Part shown: in pieces, positions 1-4,107 of the stretch
Layout of the letters: the number at the start of each line of letters is the position of its first letter
Position numbering within the stretch: position 1 is the stretch's first letter
NCBI GenBank assembly: GCA_964651325.1
Contig: CAZYXP010000199.1
Span: 1-6,444 of the forward strand
Source: JADFOB01 sp964651325
GTDB taxonomy: Bacteria; Planctomycetota; Phycisphaerae; UBA1845
Direction of reading: 5' to 3'
DNA: 6,444 nt
Position numbers and translations under genes: made by a program
Notes under the pieces: model-generated
Database searches by the model: none
What the model saw: only the letters and a program-made list of their open reading frames with translations
What the model was told of the DNA's origin: nothing

Positions 1-1662
1 TGCGTGGGCGGCTTCTGTGATCCGGGCACGCCGCCTTGCGTGGCGCCCGCCCTCTGCGACGAAGCCGGCGATCGCTGCGTAGATTGCCTGGAAGACGCGG
101 ATTGCGATAACGGCGTGTATTGCGACGGAGCCGAAGTCTGCCTCGACGGCGTCTGCAACGACGGTGTGCCGCCCTGCCCCGCGGATCAACTCTGCGATGA
201 AGCCAACGATCGCTGTGTCGATTGCCTGACGGCCGCCGACTGTGACGACGGACAGTATTGCAACGGCGGCGAATCGTGCCTCGACGGAACATGTACGCCG
301 GGTGCCCCCCCTTGCCCCGGCAGCATTTGCGATGAGGGTAGCGATACCTGTGTTCAGTGCACAACCAACGCTCATTGCGATGATGGAGCCTACTGCAACG
401 GCAGTGAGACCTGCAGCGGGGGCGCGTGCGTTGGAGGCACGCCACCGTGCGGCATCGACGGCCTCTGCGATGAAGCCACGGATCGCTGCGTGGATTGCCT
501 GATCGACGCCGACTGTGACGATGGACTCTTTTGCACCGGCCTCGAGACCTGCTTGGACGGCGCCTGTGTCATGGGAACCGCACCATGTGTTGCCCCTGAT
601 ATTTGTGATGAAACCACGGATCGCTGCGTTGAGTGTCTGACCGACGGCGATTGCGACGATCAGCTGTACTGCAACGGAGCGGAGACGTGCACGAATTCCA
701 CGTGCCGACCCGGCAACCCGCCGTGCCCGAGCGGCGTCACTTGCGTCGAAACAGACGATCGCTGTGCCGAATGCGAAACCGACGCCGATTGCGATAACGG
801 ACTCTTCTGTGACGGCGTGGAAACGTGCGACAACTTCACGTGTACGCCCGGCACGGAGCCCTGCAGCCCCAAGATTGTCTGTGACGAAACGATGGACCGC
901 TGCGGCGAATGCGAAATCGACGCCGAATGCGACGATGGCATTTTCTGCAACGGTGCTGAGCGGTGCCTCGGCTTGATGTGCGGCCCGGGCATTCCGCCCT
1001 GCGACAATCCGGACAACTGCGACGAGGCAAACGAAGATTGCGGCGGATGCCTAACGGACGCCGATTGCGACGACACGCTCTTCTGCAATGGATCCGAAAC
1101 CTGCCTCGATGGTCGGTGCCAGCCAGGGGCCTTCCCTTGCCCGAAGGGCCAGGGATGCGCCGAGGAGTCCGACATGTGCGTCCCCTGCATGACCGACGCG
1201 GCATGCGATGACGGGCAATTCTGCAACGGACTGGAAATCTGCTTCGACGGCGTGTGCCTGCCCGGCGACTTGCCCTGTCCGGCCGGTCAGAGCTGCGACG
1301 AATTCGACGATGCCTGCGTGCCCTGTGCCGGCGATGCGGAATGCAACGACGGGCTCTTCTGCAACGGCGAAGAGACCTGCGTCGCGGGAGCGTGCACGCC
1401 GGGTTCGCCGCCCTGTGCTCCCGACCAGATTTGCGACGAAGCCATCGACCAGTGCAAAACGACTGCCGGATCCGGCAAGGGCGATTTTCCTGGTCAGACG
1501 ACCGCCGACGCTACTTCGGGACCAAGAACCTCGTCCAGAGCATGCGGCTTCGGATCAAGTGTGGGATTCCTGTTCACCGCGCTGGCCATGATGGCGCTGC
1601 GTTTTCAAGCCCCAGGGCGAAGGCGACGGACAGAAAGCCTGGGCTCCGCCAGGGACGCCTGA
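1..1662 (+). CDS. Cys-rich tandem-repeat surface protein, C-terminal part (5' end outside window)
   Basis: The frame is open from base 1, so the gene starts upstream; 553 residues are visible, ending at TGA 1660-1662. Residues 1-25 are the end of one module, residues 26-484 are ten complete modules of 46 residues (the second has 45), and residues 485-553 are a tail. Each module has eight cysteines spaced C-x2-C-x5-C-x5-C-x5-C-x4-C-x6-C-x5-C, with a conserved DADCDDG loop, a CNG-x-ETC motif and a G-x-PPC motif. So many even-numbered cysteines imply disulfide folding outside the cytoplasm. The DxDxDG-like loop suggests calcium binding (inference). The tail has Cys-Gly-Phe-Gly at 515-518, a hydrophobic stretch at 521-533 and Arg540-543, resembling C-terminal sorting or anchor signals. 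Adhesion, structural or cell-surface roles are possible, but no enzymatic domain is visible and the function is unknown. The signal peptide would lie outside the window. Confidence 0.88.
   Translation, partial: CVGGFCDPGTPPCVAPALCDEAGDRCVDCLEDADCDNGVYCDGAEVCLDGVCNDGVPPCPADQLCDEANDRCVDCLTAADCDDGQYCNGGESCLDGTCTPGAPPCPGSICDEGSDTCVQCTTNAHCDDGAYCNGSETCSGGACVGGTPPCGIDGLCDEATDRCVDCLIDADCDDGLFCTGLETCLDGACVMGTAPCVAPDICDETTDRCVECLTDGDCDDQLYCNGAETCTNSTCRPGNPPCPSGVTCVETDDRCAECETDADCDNGLFCDGVETCDNFTCTPGTEPCSPKIVCDETMDRCGECEIDAECDDGIFCNGAERCLGLMCGPGIPPCDNPDNCDEANEDCGGCLTDADCDDTLFCNGSETCLDGRCQPGAFPCPKGQGCAEESDMCVPCMTDAACDDGQFCNGLEICFDGVCLPGDLPCPAGQSCDEFDDACVPCAGDAECNDGLFCNGEETCVAGACTPGSPPCAPDQICDEAIDQCKTTAGSGKGDFPGQTTADATSGPRTSSRACGFGSSVGFLFTALAMMALRFQAPGRRRRTESLGSARDA
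76..1452 (+). repeat. Ten in-frame 138-bp coding repeats (46-aa Cys modules)
   Basis: Modules begin at the TGC codons at 76, 214, 349, 487, 625, 763, 901, 1039, 1177 and 1315; the second unit is 135 bp and the others 138 bp. All eight cysteine codons are kept in all ten units, while the positions between them vary widely and synonymous sites are scrambled. The array is therefore old and under protein-level constraint rather than freshly amplified. A further partial unit occupies bases 1-75. Confidence 0.92.
1542..1632 (+). other. Putative C-terminal sorting/anchor signal of the repeat protein
   Basis: This segment encodes a short tripartite tail: a Cys-Gly-Phe-Gly motif, a hydrophobic run (VGFLFTALAMMAL) and, after a short linker, four consecutive arginines. 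The order of motif, hydrophobic helix and basic cluster is shared by known C-terminal sorting signals such as MYXO-CTERM and PEP-CTERM, although this exact form matches neither cleanly. The linker before it is rich in Ser, Thr and Gly, as is usual ahead of such anchors. About ten residues follow the arginines, which is slightly longer than typical. An ordinary C-terminal transmembrane anchor is the alternative. Confidence 0.55.
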
Positions 1663-1697
1663 TCGAGTACCGGCGGCCTAGTCGATTGGCGGCCCAC

Positions 1698-1717
1698 CTC
1701 CTCTTGGCCGTGAGGAG
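1698..1717 (+). other. Hairpin sequestering a GAGGAG (Shine-Dalgarno-like) motif
   Basis: CTCCTC (1698-1703) and GAGGAG (1712-1717) can form a 6-bp stem with an 8-nt loop. GAGGAG is followed 5 nt downstream by ATG at 1722, which opens only a five-codon frame (MVATD, stop at 1737-1739). Such a mini-frame behind a masked RBS could be a leader peptide or chance. It lies 36 nt after the stop of the repeat-protein gene. Confidence 0.35.
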
Positions 1718-1767
1718 TTCGATGGTGGCGACCGACTGAACGACTTAGGACGCGAACCGAGAAAAAT

Positions 1768-1811
1768 GGGGCGGCGGTGCTTCAATTCCTCCCTGGAAGT
1801 GCCGTCGCCCC
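1768..1811 (+). terminator. Strong 16-bp RNA hairpin, possible terminator or structured RNA
   Basis: Positions 1768-1783 (GGGGCGGCGGTGCTTC) pair without interruption with 1796-1811, giving 13 Watson-Crick and three G-U pairs around a 12-nt loop containing CCTCCC. The G-U pairs are tolerated only in plus-strand RNA; in minus-strand RNA they become A-C mismatches, which points to the plus strand as the functional one. However, no U-tract follows it on the plus strand, whereas an A5 tract (1762-1766) precedes it, giving a U-tract only on the minus strand. It lies 105 nt after the repeat-protein stop, so ending that transcript is the simplest role. A bidirectional terminator or part of a regulatory RNA are alternatives. 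Confidence 0.5.
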
Positions 1812-1876
1812 GATCTCGTTCGCCCCGACCCGCCGCGGGATGCCCCGCTCCCGCGCACGAACCAACACCTTACAGG

Positions 1877-1906
1877 TTGACATGGATTCCTACGAAATCG
1901 GATGTT
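1877..1906 (+). promoter_or_regulatory. Possible promoter with perfect -35 but weak -10
   Basis: TTGACA at 1877-1882 is a perfect sigma70 -35 box. The best -10 at an 18-nt spacing is GATGTT (1901-1906), which matches only three of six consensus positions. It may be an alternative upstream promoter for lepB or a chance match. Confidence 0.25.
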
Positions 1907-1912
1907 TGTATC

Positions 1913-1942
1913 TTGGATCATGCTCGAACTAGGGGCTACAAT
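1913..1942 (+). promoter_or_regulatory. Candidate sigma70-type promoter of lepB
   Basis: TACAAT at 1937-1942 matches the -10 consensus at five of six positions. TTGGAT at 1913-1918 is a half-matching -35, 18 nt away. Transcription would begin near 1949, leaving a leader of about 70 nt before the ATG at 2022. Such a transcript would lack the in-frame ATGs at 1902 and 1920, which supports the shorter lepB start. Confidence 0.45.
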
Positions 1943-2021
1943 TAAGCGGGTTGCCCTCGACGGCAAAAAACAGGACCGAACGCTTCGATTGGCCAACGGA
2001 CATCAGCGGAAAAAATCGGAT

Positions 2022-2744
2022 ATGGAAAAGACAGCGCCCCAAGCGAAAGAGAAAATAAAAAGCAACCTTGCGTGGGTGTTTCGGGAGTGGATCAGACCGA
2101 TCCTGGTCGTGGTGTTCGTCGCGTGCTCGCTCCGATCCGCCGTCGCCGATTGGAATGATGTCCCGACGGGATCCATGAAGCCCACCATCCTCGAAGGGGA
2201 CCGCATTCTGGTCAACAAACTTGCATACGACCTGCGCATCCCCTTTACCCACATCCGGCTCGCGCGCTGGGAGTCGCCGGCCCGCGGCGAAATCGTTGTA
2301 TTCTTCTCGCCGGATCAAGGCATTCGCATGGTCAAGCGCGTCGTCGGCGTCCCCGGCGACAGCGTGGAACTGCGCGAAAACCACCTGCTGATCAACGGCC
2401 GGCCGGCCGGCTACGGCCCGCTCGACCCGATCCTAATCGGCGAGTCGATCAACGAGTTACTCAAACAGACGCATTACCTCGCCGAAGAATCTGTTGATGG
2501 GGATGCCCATCCCATCATGTTGACGCCCGGACGCGGGGTGCGGCGTTCCTTCGCGCCGATCATCGTGCCCGAGGATCAATACTTCCTCATGGGCGACAAT
2601 CGCGACAATTCGAGGGATTCGCGATGGTTCGGCTTCGTGCCGCAACGGCTGATCGTGGGGAGATCGTCCCGCGTAGCCTTGTCTCTCGATCCCAGTCACG
2701 GTCGCCTACCCCGCTGGGACCGCTTCTTTCACAGGCTCCCGTAA
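2022..2744 (+). CDS. lepB: Type I signal peptidase (family S26)
   Basis: A membrane-bound serine protease that removes signal peptides from exported preproteins on the outer face of the cytoplasmic membrane, using a Ser/Lys dyad. From ATG 2022 it has 240 residues. One transmembrane segment spans about residues 23-42, followed by VPTGSMKPT with nucleophile Ser51. RMVKRVVGVPGD carries the general base Lys105, and GDNRDNSRDSRWFGFVP (191-207) is the conserved C-terminal box. The DWNDVPTGSMKPTILEGDR stretch and the LPRWDRFF ending resemble a subgroup that I recall from proteobacteria as well as planctomycetes. The frame is open back to ATG 1902, but the extra 40 residues are not signal-peptidase-like and overlap the candidate promoter, so I chose 2022. 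The RBS is weak (AGCGGA at 2005-2010). No lepA or rnc neighbour is present. All catalytic elements are intact. Confidence 0.95.
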   Translation: MEKTAPQAKEKIKSNLAWVFREWIRPILVVVFVACSLRSAVADWNDVPTGSMKPTILEGDRILVNKLAYDLRIPFTHIRLARWESPARGEIVVFFSPDQGIRMVKRVVGVPGDSVELRENHLLINGRPAGYGPLDPILIGESINELLKQTHYLAEESVDGDAHPIMLTPGRGVRRSFAPIIVPEDQYFLMGDNRDNSRDSRWFGFVPQRLIVGRSSRVALSLDPSHGRLPRWDRFFHRLP

Positions 2745-2809
2745 CCTGGGGCAGCATGCGTGGCCCGTTGCCAGCACGTCGTGCGTTGCCTGTTTTCGCG
2801 CCCCATGAC

Positions 2810-2826
2810 CGCGCGCCTTGCGCGCG
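2810..2826 (+). terminator. GC hairpin downstream of lepB, possible weak terminator
   Basis: CGCGCGC (2810-2816) and GCGCGCG (2820-2826) form a 7-bp all-GC stem with a CTT loop, 66 nt after the lepB stop codon. No U-tract follows, so intrinsic termination is doubtful. It could instead be a stabilising 3' structure. Confidence 0.3.
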
Positions 2827-2899
2827 AGCGAACCGCGCTTGATGAAATCGTGGTGTTTGTTGGTCCGTGATCCGTCGATAGCACCGATTGTATGCAAGG

Positions 2900-2912
2900 C
2901 TCCAGCCTGGAG
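2900..2912. promoter_or_regulatory. 13-bp palindrome upstream of the exported-protein gene
   Basis: CTCCAG-C-CTGGAG is a perfect inverted repeat centred 61 nt before the start codon at 2967. It could be an operator half-site pair or a small leader hairpin. I found no convincing -35/-10 pair in the 222-nt gap between lepB and this gene, so the promoter position and any link to this palindrome remain open. Confidence 0.25.
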
Positions 2913-2952
2913 AGGCGCCGAGCGGTTACCACGACGTTGTTGCCTATCGGCT

Positions 2953-2960
2953 AAAGGAGA
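2953..2960 (+). promoter_or_regulatory. Strong ribosome binding site for the exported-protein gene
   Basis: AAAGGAGA lies 6 nt before ATG 2967. It is the best Shine-Dalgarno sequence in the window and fixes the start immediately ahead of a good signal peptide. Confidence 0.85.
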
Positions 2961-2966
2961 AGGATC

Positions 2967-3662
2967 ATGAATCGAAATGCCGTTACGATCCGTCAGAGGA
3001 TCATCATCGTGGCGCTGTCGCTTGTGCTCTCGCTATACGGCAGTCGCGTGCATGCCGCCGACCCTGCTCCAATACCTAAAAGCGCCGTGCCGACCAAGAA
3101 GGTTGGCCAGCCCAAGCCCGACGCCAAACAGGCGAGCCAGCCTCTGACCGACGCAACCAAGACCTCTAAAACCGCAGAGCAAAGCCCCACCGCAATCGCC
3201 GCTCCATCGACTCTGAAATCGCAACCCCCCTCCCAGCCGGCCTCGACTGCTAAGGCGGTAGGTCGCGTTCGCGCCCGCGTCCGCGTAACCGTTGAGCATT
3301 CGGTGACCGTGGTGCGGCACGACGTCAAGCGGCAAGCCAATCTTCAAGCCAATGCGCCACAGGCTGAAGTCAGTGAGCATGATGCCCCTGAGGTTGTTGA
3401 GTACGTTGAAGTGATCGACGTCGAGCGGGTGCTCGCGCCCCCGGCAACGCGGAACACTCCATCCGGGCGCGCCTCACGACAAGCGGCCACGCCTCGAAGC
3501 TGGTCGATCCATGGAAACCCGGCATGGGCCTACCATCCACCTTCGCTGCGTTATCAACCCAAGCCCAGCAAACGCTATCAGCCGCGCCGCGATTGGACCT
3601 ATCACCCGGCAGCGTCGCGAAAATACAAATCCAAGCGATCCAGGTCATACCAGAGGCGATAA
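2967..3662 (+). CDS. Exported basic protein with Tyr-rich C-terminal repeats, unknown function
   Basis: This 231-residue protein has a clear Sec signal peptide: basic N-region (1-11), hydrophobic core IIIVALSLVLSLYG (12-25), and probable cleavage after VHA (residue 30). The mature protein has four parts. Residues 31-97 are a Pro/Ala/Lys/Thr/Ser-rich, probably disordered linker. Residues 98-121 alternate Val and Arg (RVRARVRVTVE), a likely amphipathic beta strand. Residues 134-154 are acidic (EVVEYVEVIDVE). The C-terminus (about 178-231) is strongly basic, with Tyr at 189, 196, 204, 212, 220 and 228, an almost strict eight-residue period. There are no cysteines, unlike its cysteine-rich neighbours. 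I recognise no family. The basic tail suggests binding to an acidic partner such as wall polymer, polysaccharide or nucleic acid (inference). It lies 222 nt after lepB, so co-transcription is possible but not shown. Confidence 0.85.
   Translation: MNRNAVTIRQRIIIVALSLVLSLYGSRVHAADPAPIPKSAVPTKKVGQPKPDAKQASQPLTDATKTSKTAEQSPTAIAAPSTLKSQPPSQPASTAKAVGRVRARVRVTVEHSVTVVRHDVKRQANLQANAPQAEVSEHDAPEVVEYVEVIDVERVLAPPATRNTPSGRASRQAATPRSWSIHGNPAWAYHPPSLRYQPKPSKRYQPRRDWTYHPAASRKYKSKRSRSYQRR
3531..3662 (+). repeat. Degenerate octad repeat, Tyr every 8 residues
   Basis: Six units of the type Y-[HQK]-[PS]-x-x-x-x-x follow one another, with Tyr spacings of 7, 8, 8, 8 and 8 residues. The units include YHPPSLR, YQPKPSKR, YQPRRDWT, YHPAASRK and YKSKRSRS. 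They are too diverged at DNA level to be a recent duplication, so the period appears maintained by selection on the protein. Confidence 0.7.
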
Positions 3663-3962
3663 CGCCCCATACGGCAGGTGCAATGCCGACTCGCCGTCAT
3701 CGGTTCGGCCCACGCCACCCCGACCATCGAACAAACGCAGAGCGTCAGACGGCGGGTGGGTCGGTCGCAGGCGGGGCGTTGGGCGGCCATCCGGGCTCGC
3801 CATTCAAATTGGCTGGCCATCGCTTCGCGGCATCCCCCATTCAGACAATCACTTACAACAAAGTGTCGCCGCACACACCAACCTCGCACGTCAGCAAGCT
3901 CGGCCATGGATGTTTGCCCGACCTCCGTCGGACGAAGCATGCAACCGCCCTGGGCCCACCAC

Positions 3963-4001
3963 AAAAAGCGGGCACCTGGCGGCCAAGGCCACCAGATGCC
4001 C
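3963..4001 (-). terminator. Intrinsic terminator of the protease gene
   Basis: Read on the minus strand, GGGCATCTGG pairs with CCAGGTGCCC (4001-3970) as an uninterrupted 10-bp stem with one U-G pair. It extends inward through a further U-G pair and GGC/GCC to a CUUG tetraloop, for 14 bp in total. After GC, a run of five U residues follows (3967-3963). Stem, loop and U-tract fit a rho-independent terminator. The wobble pairs work only in minus-strand RNA, supporting that orientation. It lies 107 nt beyond the protease stop codon. Confidence 0.85.
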
Positions 4002-4020
4002 TGCGCGATCGAGGCTCACC

Positions 4021-4044
4021 CCGATAGGCGGCACCGCCAATCGG
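4021..4044. repeat. 24-bp inverted repeat in the protease 3' region
   Basis: CCGAT-A-GGCGG, a CA centre, and CCGCC-A-ATCGG form two 5-bp complementary blocks separated by one mismatch. It has no adjacent U-tract. It lies between the protease stop codon and its terminator, so it would fold in the 3' untranslated RNA; a protein-binding palindrome is the alternative. Confidence 0.45.
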
Positions 4045-4063
4045 CCTTAGAACCGACAGGGCG

Positions 4064-4081
4064 ATGCCAACGCTTCGGCAT
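4064..4081 (-). other. Small hairpin in the protease 3' untranslated region
   Basis: On the minus strand ATGCC, then a G-U pair and one A-U pair, close an AGCG loop against GGCAT, giving 7 bp. Plus-strand RNA would have a mismatch instead of the G-U pair. It is too weak, and lacks a U-tract, to be a terminator by itself. Confidence 0.3.
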
Positions 4082-4107
4082 TATTCCAAAACCGATAGAC
4101 GATCAGA

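Larger units (their letters stand above)
3663..4107. other. Convergent intergenic region without a supported gene
   Basis: Several overlapping frames are open here on both strands, but none has a good RBS, a recognisable domain or a sensible composition. Two of the plus-strand frames start inside the exported-protein gene. The region holds the minus-strand terminator and the inverted repeats listed separately. I found no plus-strand terminator for the upstream gene apart from a weak 5-bp hairpin (CGGCA 3672-3676 with TGCCG 3684-3688). Confidence 0.6.

Noticed and set aside
660..1226. Antisense frame of 188 codons opposite the repeat protein
   Set aside because: It is periodic only because the sense strand is a 138-bp repeat; its Ser/Gln/His-rich translation is what a shadow of Cys/Asp-rich repeats gives.
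76..1452. Regular direct repeats considered as a possible CRISPR array
   Set aside because: The unit is 138 bp, in frame, without short identical repeats separated by unique spacers, and it encodes conserved cysteine modules.
1745..1996. Minus-strand 83-codon frame in the gap before lepB, considered as a gene served by the minus-strand U-tract at 1762-1766
   Set aside because: Arg/Ser-rich translation with no domain; it runs through the hairpin at 1768-1811 and past the putative terminator tract before it ends.
1902..2021. N-terminal extension of the signal peptidase from ATG 1902
   Set aside because: It lacks an RBS, does not look like a signal peptidase N-terminus and overlaps a good -10 element.
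1929..2384. Antisense frame of 151 codons opposite the 5' part of lepB
   Set aside because: No RBS or domain, and it fully overlaps a well-supported signal peptidase.
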